Numbered from the stretch's first letter, positions 1 through 5,006 are shown. The stretch is 5,006 nucleotides of DNA from an uncultured Collinsella sp. (GCA_900553165.1 USCN01000120.1:1-5006), one strand, 5' to 3'. Numbers and translations: made by a program. Notes: generated from the letters alone by a model not told the origin.

Positions 1-1152
1 CAGGAACTGGTCGAACTCATCGTCGTGGCGAAGCTCCAGCAGGTCGCCCTTGCCCACGGGCTCAAACAACTCAATGCGGGCGATGGCGGCGCGGCGACGG
101 CGGTCGTCGGGCTTGAGTCCGCGCACATCGCGGTTGGCCAGGCGGCTGCCGAGCACCGTGCCCACGATCTGGCCGCGGTTGTTGGAGCGCTCGTAACTCA
201 TCATCTCGTCACCCGAGGTGCCGTCTTGGTAGGCGTGCGTAAAGTCACGGTTAAAGCAGCGCTTGAGCTGGCGCTGACGGGCGGCTTCCTCGTCCTTAGA
301 GGTCGAAACATCGGCCAGCATATCGTCAATCTGATGACGATACACGTCGACGATGGAATACACGTAATCGGGAGCCTTCATGCGGCCCTCGAGCTTGAGC
401 GATGCGGCGCCGGCGTCATACAGACGGCGAACAAGCTGCGAAGTGTTGGTGTCGCGCGGGCACAGCGCGCGCTCGCGACCGGCAGGGGAGAGCGAGCGGC
501 CGTTCTCGTCGATCAGCTCGTAAGGCAGGCGACAGGGTTGAGCGCACATGCCGCGGTTGGCCGAGCGGCCCGCCATGGCAAAGCTCGAAAGCAGACACAG
601 GCCAGAGTAGCAAAAGCAGATGGCGCCATGGCTAAAGACCTCAAGGTCCACATCGGGCGCGGCGTCGTGAATGGCGGCAATCTCGTCGATGGAAAGCTCG
701 CGCGAGAGGGTCACGCGGTCGGCGCCCTGCTCGCGGCACCAAAGGGTTCCGCGGTCGTCGTGGATGTTTGCCTGGGTCGAGATATGCGTCTCGATGCTGG
801 GCATCGTGCGCTTGACCTCAAAGAACAGGCCCCAGTCCTGGATGATGAAGGCGTCGGCGCCCAGCGTGGAGCAGCGATGGATGAGCTGCAGCGCATCGCT
901 CATCTCGGATTCCTTGATGACGATGTTGACCGTGACGTAGACGCGCGAGCCGGCCAGATGCGCGGCGCGGCAGGCCTGCTCAAAGGCCTCGTCGGTAAAG
1001 TTGGTGGCCTTGCGGCGGGCGTTGAAGCTGCCCATGCCGCAGTAGATGGCGTCTGCCCCGGCGGCGAGCGCGGCGGCAAAGGGCTCCGGGCCTCCGGCGG
1101 GCGCCAAAAGCTCGGGTCTGCGGTTGGTGGTTCGACTGGCGGTTGCGGTCAT
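1..1152 (-). CDS. U32 family protein (peptidase U32 / RlhA-TrhP-UbiU-like), 5' part, runs off the left edge
   Basis: Translating the minus strand from ATG at 1152 gives 384 uninterrupted codons to base 1. Landmarks in order: an N-terminal PELLAPAG (residues 13-20), DAIYCG (34-39), NIVIKESE (76-83), STQANIH (125-131), and the U32 signature at 171-189, E-x-F-x2-G-A-I-C-x6-C-x2-S. Cysteines at 179, 186, 203 and 207, plus 231, fall where family members bind a [4Fe-4S] cluster (C-x6-C-x16-C spacing is seen). Characterised U32 proteins (RlhA, TrhP, UbiU/UbiV) help hydroxylate 23S rRNA, tRNA or ubiquinone precursors; the old 'collagenase' label is probably misleading here. Actinobacterial and clostridial members are often longer than the part seen, so much of the C-terminus is missing. 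The start is supported by a GAAAGG site (1159-1164) six bases upstream. Which RNA or other substrate it serves cannot be told from this fragment. Confidence 0.93.
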   Translation of the reverse strand, partial: MTATASRTTNRRPELLAPAGGPEPFAAALAAGADAIYCGMGSFNARRKATNFTDEAFEQACRAAHLAGSRVYVTVNIVIKESEMSDALQLIHRCSTLGADAFIIQDWGLFFEVKRTMPSIETHISTQANIHDDRGTLWCREQGADRVTLSRELSIDEIAAIHDAAPDVDLEVFSHGAICFCYSGLCLLSSFAMAGRSANRGMCAQPCRLPYELIDENGRSLSPAGRERALCPRDTNTSQLVRRLYDAGAASLKLEGRMKAPDYVYSIVDVYRHQIDDMLADVSTSKDEEAARQRQLKRCFNRDFTHAYQDGTSGDEMMSYERSNNRGQIVGTVLGSRLANRDVRGLKPDDRRRRAAIARIELFEPVGKGDLLELRHDDEFDQFL

Positions 1153-1184
1153 ATCCTGCCTTTCAAAATGCTCAGATACTCAAA

Positions 1185-1190
1185 AGTATA
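1185..1190 (-). promoter_or_regulatory. candidate -10 element for the U32 gene
   Basis: The minus strand reads TATACT here, five of six matches to the sigma-70 -10 consensus. It would start transcription near 1178 and give a leader of about 25 bases ending in the GAAAGG ribosome binding site. No convincing -35 box lies 16-18 bases further upstream, so the call rests on the -10 element and its position. Confidence 0.35.
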
Positions 1191-1334
1191 GTGGTGCCGT
1201 CGCGGCAGGCGATGCCCGTGCTCTAAGCGGGATAAAGTCTTCAGCAGCTTGGACTGGCTGCTTCACATGAGAACCGTTCAGCGGTCCGGGGAAACCGTTG
1301 GACGATAAAATATTCTCGCAACGTGATAATAATC

Positions 1335-1363
1335 TTGCATCGCGCGGAAACCTTGAGTACTAT
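1335..1363 (+). promoter_or_regulatory. candidate sigma-70-type promoter for ridA
   Basis: TTGCAT (1335-1340) and TACTAT (1358-1363) are separated by exactly 17 bases. The matches to consensus are three and four of six, but the elements sit in the AT-rich part of the gap and point at ridA. Transcription would begin near 1370, giving a leader of about 80 bases before the ATG at 1451. Confidence 0.45.
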
Positions 1364-1438
1364 CCCAATCAAGCGCGGTGTTCAGACCGAACTGTGCCTC
1401 CCGGTGTGAACGCCGCGCTCCCGTTCCCTTTTACTTGT

Positions 1439-1444
1439 AAGGAG
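1439..1444 (+). promoter_or_regulatory. ribosome binding site that fixes the ridA start
   Basis: AAGGAG lies six bases before the ATG at 1451. The same reading frame is open upstream to an ATG at 1298, but that start would add 51 residues absent from the compact RidA fold and would overlap the promoter candidate, so 1451 is the start. Confidence 0.85.
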
Positions 1445-1450
1445 AAAAAC

Positions 1451-1828
1451 ATGAGCAAGACCGTCGTGTCTTCCGATAACGCACCCGCAGCCATCGGCCC
1501 GTATTCCCCCGGTATCCAGACTGGCAACATGGTGTTCCTGTCCGGCCAGCTGGGCATCGACCCCGCAACCGGTAAGATGCCCGAGGGCGTCGAGGCCCAG
1601 GCCAAGCAGTCCCTTGCTAACGTCGAGGCCCTGCTGACCGCTGCCGGCGCCACGTTTGCCGATGTCGTCAAGACCACGGTCTACCTGGCCGACATCGCCG
1701 ACTTTGCCGCCGTGAACGAGATTTACGCCTCCAAGTTCGAGGCTCCGTTCCCCGCGCGCAGCGCTTTCCAGGTTGCCGCCCTTCCGGCTGGCGGTCTGGT
1801 CGAGATCGAGGTTGTCGCCGCTCTCTAA
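1451..1828 (+). CDS. ridA: RidA family 2-iminobutanoate/2-iminopropanoate deaminase
   Basis: RidA (YjgF/YER057c/UK114) hydrolyses reactive enamine/imine intermediates such as 2-aminoacrylate and 2-aminocrotonate, released by PLP enzymes, to keto acids plus ammonia, protecting other PLP enzymes from damage. The 125-residue protein has the normal family length. Visible hallmarks are IGPYSPGI (15-22), FLSGQLGIDP (29-38), VVKTTVYLADI (72-82) and the C-terminal PARSAFQVAALP (101-112) with VEIEVVA (117-123). Arg103 and Glu118 correspond to the catalytic Arg105 and Glu120 of E. coli RidA, and Tyr18 and Ser31 line the same pocket. The protein should be a cytosolic homotrimer. The gene has its own promoter candidate and is followed at once by a terminator, so it is probably monocistronic. 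All key residues are present. Confidence 0.96.
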   Translation: MSKTVVSSDNAPAAIGPYSPGIQTGNMVFLSGQLGIDPATGKMPEGVEAQAKQSLANVEALLTAAGATFADVVKTTVYLADIADFAAVNEIYASKFEAPFPARSAFQVAALPAGGLVEIEVVAAL

Positions 1829-1858
1829 GGTGTTGGTAACAACTAAACATGACATGCA

Positions 1859-1896
1859 AAAAGACCCTGCAGCGCGTGCGAGCTGCAGGGTCTTTT
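1859..1896. terminator. bidirectional intrinsic terminator between ridA and the convergent regulator gene
   Basis: A perfect 15-bp stem (1859-1873 with 1882-1896) encloses an 8-base loop. The core arms are GACCCTGCAGC and its complement. The plus strand ends in TTTT (1893-1896), and the minus strand ends in a run of five T (complement of 1858-1862), so the hairpin can stop transcription from both sides. It lies 30 bases after the ridA stop codon and 54 bases beyond the regulator stop codon, exactly between the convergent genes. Confidence 0.93.
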
Positions 1897-1950
1897 GTCA
1901 AGCGATGCGACAAAAATGATCCGTTTCCCTTCGTCCCCAAGGGATCACGT

Positions 1951-2607
1951 TTAGCCCTCCTTGCGGACTTTTTGCAGGTAGCGGTACACGCTGGGCTCCG
2001 AGATGCCCAACGCGGTGGCAGCGCAGGCCACGGCGCCCTTGAGCATGAACACCCCGTTGCCGTTGAGGTGGCGAATGACGTCCACGCGGTCGCTCTGACC
2101 AAGCGACGCTACATCCAGCCCGCGCGCGCTCAGCAACTCGGCAATGCTGCGGTCGATGAGCTCCTGGGTGGACTCCGAAAGGCTTTCGACCTCGATAGGG
2201 GCGGGCTCCGTGCGCGTCGGCGCTGCGTCGAAGCACGCCATGAGCTGCTGCGCCATGGCGTTTATGGAGCGTACGGTCGAGAGGTCGGTGTTGACGCAGA
2301 GCATACCGACGATCTCGTCATCCTCGCGGATAAAGAACGTCGCGGACTCCAGCGTCTTGCCTCCGGCGCCGCGGCCCTCGTAGCCCGTAATAAACGGCAG
2401 GTCGCGATACTTGGGGTCGTGCATGATCTTGAGCGCCAGATCGGTGGCGGGACCGCCGACCTTACGGCCGCTCACAATGCCGTTGCGAATATCGACGATG
2501 GCGTGGTCGGGATCCGAGAAATCGTGCAGCACGATCTCGCTGTTCTTACCGAGTATCTGCTCCAGGAAATCGACCATCGGCAAAAAGCGGCGTACGGTCT
2601 CGTTCAC
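1951..2607 (-). CDS. YheO/DauR-type transcriptional regulator: PAS-like sensor domain plus C-terminal helix-turn-helix
   Basis: The 218-residue protein has the two-part build of the YheO family. An N-terminal YheO-like PAS domain spans about residues 5-115, with EIVLHDFSDPDHAIVDIRNG (24-43), GRKVGGPATDLAL (47-59) and GMLCVNTDLS (101-110). A C-terminal HTH domain spans about 148-215, with VIRHLNGNGVFMLKGAV (177-193) and the recognition-helix region ALGISEPSVYRYLQKVRK (199-216). Relatives include E. coli YheO and Pseudomonas DauR, a repressor of D-arginine use; the ligand is generally unknown. The reading frame is open back to 2748, but the start is set at GTG 2607 by AAAGGAG six bases upstream, and the YheO domain begins there. 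It is divergent from the permease gene, so control of that gene and perhaps itself is a natural inference. Ligand and activator/repressor role cannot be read from sequence. Confidence 0.92.
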   Translation of the reverse strand: MNETVRRFLPMVDFLEQILGKNSEIVLHDFSDPDHAIVDIRNGIVSGRKVGGPATDLALKIMHDPKYRDLPFITGYEGRGAGGKTLESATFFIREDDEIVGMLCVNTDLSTVRSINAMAQQLMACFDAAPTRTEPAPIEVESLSESTQELIDRSIAELLSARGLDVASLGQSDRVDVIRHLNGNGVFMLKGAVACAATALGISEPSVYRYLQKVRKEG

Positions 2608-2613
2608 GGGCAA

Positions 2614-2620
2614 CTCCTTT
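2614..2620 (-). promoter_or_regulatory. ribosome binding site that selects the GTG start of the regulator
   Basis: The minus strand reads AAAGGAG, six bases before GTG at 2607. In-frame ATGs further upstream (for example at 2748) lack such a site and would add residues unlike the family. Confidence 0.85.
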
Positions 2621-2637
2621 GGGTGAAATCGGAAATG

Positions 2638-2666
2638 TTCATAACAATTTTTTCTCATGGTAACAC
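2638..2666 (-). promoter_or_regulatory. weak candidate promoter for the YheO-type regulator
   Basis: On the minus strand GTGTTA (2666-2661) and TATGAA (2643-2638) are 17 bases apart, three and four matches of six to consensus. Transcription would start near 2631, leaving a short leader that contains the AAAGGAG site. It is the best-placed pair in the gap, but weak. Confidence 0.3.
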
Positions 2667-2740
2667 GGTGTCTATTGACTCGCATATTCGCAGGTACATT
2701 GCGTAATACAGACGAGCGGTAGGATTTTGGCGGTAAACGG

Positions 2741-2770
2741 TTGACCAAAAGAAAAGTTAGATGTTATTTT
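2741..2770 (+). promoter_or_regulatory. candidate distal promoter toward the permease
   Basis: TTGACC (2741-2746, five of six matches) is followed after 18 bases by TATTTT (2765-2770, four of six), with a TG one base before the -10 (extended -10, 2762-2763). It would start near 2777, giving a leader of about 180 bases. It overlaps two of the TGACC repeats. Confidence 0.4.
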
Positions 2771-2802
2771 GACCGGACACTTTCCTGACCTGCGGAAATG
2801 CA

Positions 2803-2831
2803 TTGTCTCAGCTTAAGAATAGTCTGATAAC
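2803..2831 (+). promoter_or_regulatory. candidate middle promoter toward the permease
   Basis: TTGTCT (2803-2808) and GATAAC (2826-2831) are 17 bases apart, each with four of six matches to consensus. It may be an alternative to the stronger-looking pair just downstream. Confidence 0.3.
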
Positions 2832-2843
2832 AAAAAATTATTA

Positions 2844-2872
2844 TTGAGAATGAGAATCATCTTTAATACGAT
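2844..2872 (+). promoter_or_regulatory. best candidate promoter for the permease gene
   Basis: TTGAGA (2844-2849, five of six) and TACGAT (2867-2872, four of six) are spaced by exactly 17 bases. Transcription would begin near 2879, about 80 bases before the ATG at 2960. The spacer is almost entirely filled by a Fur-box-like sequence, a typical place for a repressor to block RNA polymerase. Confidence 0.5.
2846..2864 (+). promoter_or_regulatory. Fur-box-like operator candidate
   Basis: The 19 bases GAGAATGAGAATCATCTTT match the classic Fur box (GATAATGATAATCATTATC) at 14 positions, with the central AATGAGAATCAT typical of natural Fur sites. It overlaps the -35 and fills the spacer of the promoter at 2844-2872. 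No Fur gene is in view, and the region is AT-rich, so chance resemblance is possible. Confidence 0.4.
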
Positions 2873-2959
2873 ATGCAACGAAGGCACAACCTCAACCCCG
2901 CACTGCGTCACAATAGAGCGTTAGATGCGAAAACAACTACTTCGAGGATTGGTGGTCAA

Positions 2960-4354
2960 ATGACCCAGGAGACGGTTACGAACGGCACTGAAGCCCTGTT
3001 CACTCGCGAAGGCATGCCTCCCGTTAAGGAAATGATCCCGTGTGCCCTTCAGCACGTACTGGCATCGTTTGCCGGCATCATTACCCCGGCGGTCATCATG
3101 GCCGGCGTCTACGGCTTTAATAGCCAGCAGAGCACCGACATCATCCAGGTCGCGCTCATTCTTTCGGCGATCGATACGGCCCTTCAGGCCTTCGCTCCCT
3201 TCCGTCGCATCGGCGGCGGCCTGCCCATCGTCATGGGCGTTTCGTTCGCGTTCCTGCCGGCCCTGCAGGCTATGGGTGCCTCGGGCTTTAGCTTTGGTGC
3301 ACTGCTGGGCGGCGAGATTGTCGGCGGTGCCGTCGCGGTCCTCTTTGGTCTGGCCTACAGCAAGATTAAGTGGCTGTTCCCGCCCGTCGTGACCGGTACG
3401 GTCATCTTCTCCATTGGCGTCTCTCTCTATCCCACGGCCGTCAAGTACATGGCCGGCGGCATGGGCACGCCGCTGTGGGGCACCCCGCAGGCCTGGTGCG
3501 TCGCTCTTATCACCTTCGCCGTGGTCTTTGCGCTCGCCAACTTTGGCAAGGGCACGCTCAAGCTGGGATCCGTGTTCTTTGGCATGATCGTTGGCATGAT
3601 CGTCTCCATCCCCTTTGGCATGATCGACTTCTCAAGCGTCGCCACCGCTCAGGTCTTCGCCCTTCCCAAGCTCATGCCCTATGCGCTCGAGTTTGATCCC
3701 GAGGTCTGCATTACCCTCGCCGTCGTGTTCCCCATGGTTGCCATTCAGGTTATCGGCGACGTCTCCGCCGCCTGCCTGGGCTCCATCGACCGTATGCCCA
3801 CCGAGCGCGAGCTCTCCGGCGCTATCGTGTCCCAGGGCCTCACCTCTATGGTCGGCGGCCTGCTGGGCGGTCTTCCCACCAGCGCCCTTGGCCAGAACGT
3901 GGGCATCATCTGCTCCAACAAGGTCGTCAACAAGTGGGTCTTTGTGATCATCGCGGCCGTCTTTGCCATCGCCGGTCTGTTCCCGCAGCTCTCTGCCGTC
4001 CTTTCCGCTATCCCGCAGCCCGTCATCGGCGGCGCGACCGTCGGCGTCTTTGGCACCATCACCATGAACGGCGTGCGCATGTTCACCCGCGAGGGCCTCA
4101 CGCAGCGCACTACCACCATCGTCGGTACCTCCGTCGTCTTTGGCCTGGGTATCTGGATGGCCAGCGGTTGCCTTGCCGGCGAGGGTATGCCCGCCTGGGT
4201 ATCCACCGTCATCGGCTCCAATGCCGTAACCCCCACCGCCATTATGGCCATTGTCCTTAACCTGATCCTTCCGCAGACGCCGGTCGTGGCTCAGCACATC
4301 GATGCTGCCAAGGACGCTGCCGTGGATCTGGTCTTGCCCGAGAGCAAGAAGTAA
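2960..4354 (+). CDS. NCS2-family nucleobase (purine/xanthine/uracil-type) permease
   Basis: This 464-residue protein is a secondary transporter of the nucleobase:cation symporter-2 (NAT/NCS2) family, normal in length and with about 12-14 hydrophobic segments. Landmarks: PCALQHVLASFAG (27-39) in TM1, with Gln31-His32 like the conserved QH of XanQ-type carriers; GGGLPIVMGVSFAF (85-98); the TM8 region VAIQVIGDVSAA (260-271); and the NAT motif region PTSALGQNVGI (306-316) with Gln312-Asn313-x-Gly315. Gln263 stands where relatives have the substrate-binding Glu (see findings). ATG 2960 is chosen because homology begins shortly after and the in-frame ATG at 2873 would sit on the promoter. Its ribosome site is modest (GGTGG at 2951-2955, or GAGG at 2944-2947). 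It is divergent from a YheO-type regulator and upstream of ssnA, which favours a purine such as urate or xanthine over uracil. Exact substrate is not determined. Confidence 0.94.
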   Translation: MTQETVTNGTEALFTREGMPPVKEMIPCALQHVLASFAGIITPAVIMAGVYGFNSQQSTDIIQVALILSAIDTALQAFAPFRRIGGGLPIVMGVSFAFLPALQAMGASGFSFGALLGGEIVGGAVAVLFGLAYSKIKWLFPPVVTGTVIFSIGVSLYPTAVKYMAGGMGTPLWGTPQAWCVALITFAVVFALANFGKGTLKLGSVFFGMIVGMIVSIPFGMIDFSSVATAQVFALPKLMPYALEFDPEVCITLAVVFPMVAIQVIGDVSAACLGSIDRMPTERELSGAIVSQGLTSMVGGLLGGLPTSALGQNVGIICSNKVVNKWVFVIIAAVFAIAGLFPQLSAVLSAIPQPVIGGATVGVFGTITMNGVRMFTREGLTQRTTTIVGTSVVFGLGIWMASGCLAGEGMPAWVSTVIGSNAVTPTAIMAIVLNLILPQTPVVAQHIDAAKDAAVDLVLPESKK

Positions 4355-4370
4355 CCAATTCGGTGCTATT

Positions 4371-4402
4371 CGTCGGCGGGCGCATCGCCTCGTCCGCCGA
4401 CG
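4371..4402 (+). terminator. GC-rich hairpin after the permease; possible terminator or attenuator without a T-run
   Basis: CGTCGGCGG (4371-4379) pairs perfectly with CCGCCGACG (4394-4402), and the stem extends by a G-T wobble and two more pairs to about 12 bp around an 8-base loop. It starts 16 bases after the permease stop codon. No T-run follows, so it may weaken rather than stop transcription, or stabilise the permease mRNA 3' end. Confidence 0.4.
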
Positions 4403-4549
4403 TCATGCGGCGCCAAGCCGCACTTCAAAGGGTTTGTCCCTTTGGTGAAGCGTTGACGGGAGAGGGCCCGTTTCCGGTGTAGGCCGGCGCTTCGCACTCC
4501 GCCATGTCAGAGGTGTCAAACCCCGCCCCTGATGTTGAAGGGAGCATTC
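4403..4549 (+). other. inverted-repeat-rich leader upstream of ssnA
   Basis: Two further hairpins follow the one at 4371-4402: TGCGGC/GCCGCA (4406-4411, 4417-4422, loop of 5), and CTTC+AAAGGG paired with CCCTTT+GAAG (4423-4432 with 4438-4450, a three-base bulge). A longer-range pairing of TTGAC (4453-4457) with GTCAA (4515-4519) could close a GC-rich domain. CCCT (4527-4530) can pair with AGGG (4539-4542), inside the ssnA ribosome site. TTGACG at 4453-4458 has no matching -10. I see no gene here and recognise no known riboswitch class. Confidence 0.45.
4538..4544 (+). promoter_or_regulatory. ribosome binding site of ssnA
   Basis: AAGGGAG lies five bases before the ATG at 4550 and fixes that start. 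The AGGG within it can pair with CCCT at 4527-4530 in a small hairpin that could dampen translation. Confidence 0.8.
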
Positions 4550-5006
4550 ATGCTTCTGGTCGCTAACGGTTCCGTTTTTACCCGCAACGCTCAGACCCCG
4601 TTCATTCCCAACGGCGCGGTCGCCATTGACGGAGATACGATCGTCGAAGTAGGCCCCGAGTGCGAGCTCAAGGCCAAGTACCCGGATGCCGAGTACGTCG
4701 ACGCCCAGGGCAACCTCATCATGCCCGGACTCATCAACTGCCACACCCACATCTACTCGGGTCTGGCCCGCGGCCTTGCCATTAAGGGCTGCAACCCCAC
4801 CAACTTCCTGGAGAATCTTGAGCAGCAGTGGTGGAAGATCGACGACAACCTGACGCTCGACGGCACCAAGGCCAGCGCCTATGCCACGATTCTTGACTCC
4901 ATCCGCGATGGCGTCACCACGATCTTCGATCACCACGCGAGCTTCTGCGAGATCCCGGGAAGCCTCTTTACCATTAAGGACGCCGCTCAGGAGCTGGGCA
5001 TGCGGT
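4550..5006 (+). CDS. ssnA: putative aminohydrolase SsnA, N-terminal part, runs off the right edge
   Basis: The 152 codons seen belong to the amidohydrolase superfamily (metal-dependent TIM barrel that deaminates or hydrolyses purine- or triazine-like rings). An N-terminal beta-sandwich part (1-58) leads into MPGLINCHTHIYSGLARG (58-75), where His65 and His67 form the metal-binding HxH motif. The stretch FLENLEQQWWKIDDNL (86-101) and the FDHHAS motif (126-131) are typical of SsnA rather than of guanine or cytosine deaminases. About 440 residues are usual, so two thirds are missing, including the later metal ligands. SsnA's exact substrate is not firmly established; the gene is known from purine-catabolic clusters with xdh/ygfK-type molybdenum hydroxylase genes in E. 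coli and anaerobes. Being 195 bases after a purine-type permease on the same strand fits such a cluster. It might share the permease transcript or be attenuated in the gap. Confidence 0.9.
   Translation, partial: MLLVANGSVFTRNAQTPFIPNGAVAIDGDTIVEVGPECELKAKYPDAEYVDAQGNLIMPGLINCHTHIYSGLARGLAIKGCNPTNFLENLEQQWWKIDDNLTLDGTKASAYATILDSIRDGVTTIFDHHASFCEIPGSLFTIKDAAQELGMR

Larger units (their letters stand above)
2608..2959. other. AT-rich divergent control region between regulator and permease
   Basis: This 352-base gap is clearly richer in A and T than the coding DNA around it and holds no convincing gene. Seen in it are one minus-strand and three plus-strand promoter candidates, three copies of TGACC (2742-2746, 2770-2774, 2786-2790), an imperfect inverted repeat TTTCC/GGAAA (2781-2785, 2794-2798), and a Fur-box-like sequence (2846-2864). 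The last 80 bases look like the permease leader, with no obvious strong hairpin. Confidence 0.75.

Noticed and set aside
25..1191. 388-codon open frame on the plus strand
   Set aside because: It lies opposite the U32 gene, whose minus-strand translation shows clear family motifs; the plus-strand product has no recognisable features and is an artefact of GC-rich codon use.
1298..1450. Upstream ATG that would lengthen RidA by 51 residues
   Set aside because: Not part of the RidA fold, overlaps the promoter candidate, and a strong AAGGAG site serves the ATG at 1451.
1382..1855. 157-codon open frame on the minus strand across ridA
   Set aside because: Shadow of ridA; low-complexity translation with no family resemblance.
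1849..2706. 285-codon open frame on the plus strand
   Set aside because: Antisense to the YheO-type regulator and beginning inside the terminator; the regulator has a ribosome site and family motifs, this frame has neither.
2608..2748. Upstream ATGs that would lengthen the regulator by up to 47 residues
   Set aside because: GTG at 2607 has an ideal AAAGGAG site and coincides with the start of YheO-family similarity.
2873..2959. Upstream ATG that would lengthen the permease by 29 residues
   Set aside because: It overlaps the best promoter's -10 and predicted start; the added residues are basic and unlike the family's N-terminus.
3632..4297. 221-codon open frame on the minus strand inside the permease gene
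   Set aside because: Gly/Asp/His-rich translation typical of the reverse complement of a hydrophobic GC-rich membrane protein gene.
4453..4481. TTGACG as -35 of a separate ssnA promoter
   Set aside because: The sequence 16-18 bases downstream is GC-rich (around GGTGTA) and no acceptable -10 is present; the TTGAC is better explained as one arm of a possible stem.
4403..4936. 177-codon open frame on the minus strand across the ssnA leader
   Set aside because: Mostly antisense to ssnA, whose HxH metal motif and ribosome site establish the plus strand as coding.
1..5006. CRISPR arrays, tRNA or rRNA genes, insertion sequences, phage attachment sites
   Set aside because: No regularly spaced repeats, cloverleaf-like segments, transposase motifs or terminal inverted repeats with flanking duplications were seen.

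Overview
The window looks like chromosomal DNA from an anaerobic, GC-rich Gram-positive gut bacterium of the Coriobacteriia, most likely Collinsella or a close relative. The basis is strong G/C preference at third codon positions, AGGAG-type ribosome binding sites, short AT-rich promoter islands between GC-rich genes, and the style of the proteins. This is inference from composition and protein resemblance; no marker gene is present.

Layout: (1) 1-1152, minus strand: N-terminal 384 codons of a U32-family protein (a former 'collagenase-like peptidase' family, now known to include Fe-S RNA and ubiquinone hydroxylation factors), running off the left edge. (2) 1153-1450: divergent intergenic region with a candidate promoter for each side. 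(3) 1451-1828, plus strand: ridA, a complete enamine/imine deaminase gene. (4) 1859-1896: a 15-bp-stem bidirectional terminator separating ridA from the convergent gene. (5) 1951-2607, minus strand: a complete YheO/DauR-type regulator (PAS-like sensor plus C-terminal HTH) starting at GTG. (6) 2608-2959: a 352-bp AT-rich divergent control region with stacked promoter candidates, three TGACC repeats and a Fur-box-like sequence lying inside the spacer of the best promoter. (7) 2960-4354, plus strand: a complete NCS2-family nucleobase (xanthine/uracil/urate type) permease. (8) 4355-4549: a 195-base gap rich in inverted repeats. (9) 4550-5006, plus strand: the first 152 codons of ssnA, a putative metal-dependent aminohydrolase, running off the right edge.

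Read together, the right half resembles the start of an anaerobic purine-salvage or purine-degradation locus: a YheO-type sensor-regulator divergent from a purine-type permease, followed by ssnA, a gene repeatedly found with selenium-dependent molybdenum hydroxylase and purine-catabolic genes in anaerobes. RidA could plausibly protect against 2-aminoacrylate if a diaminopropionate ammonia-lyase lies in the same pathway, but that enzyme is not in view. The most interesting items are the Fur-like site in the permease promoter, the Gln at the usually glutamate position of the permease's substrate site, and the structured permease-ssnA gap.
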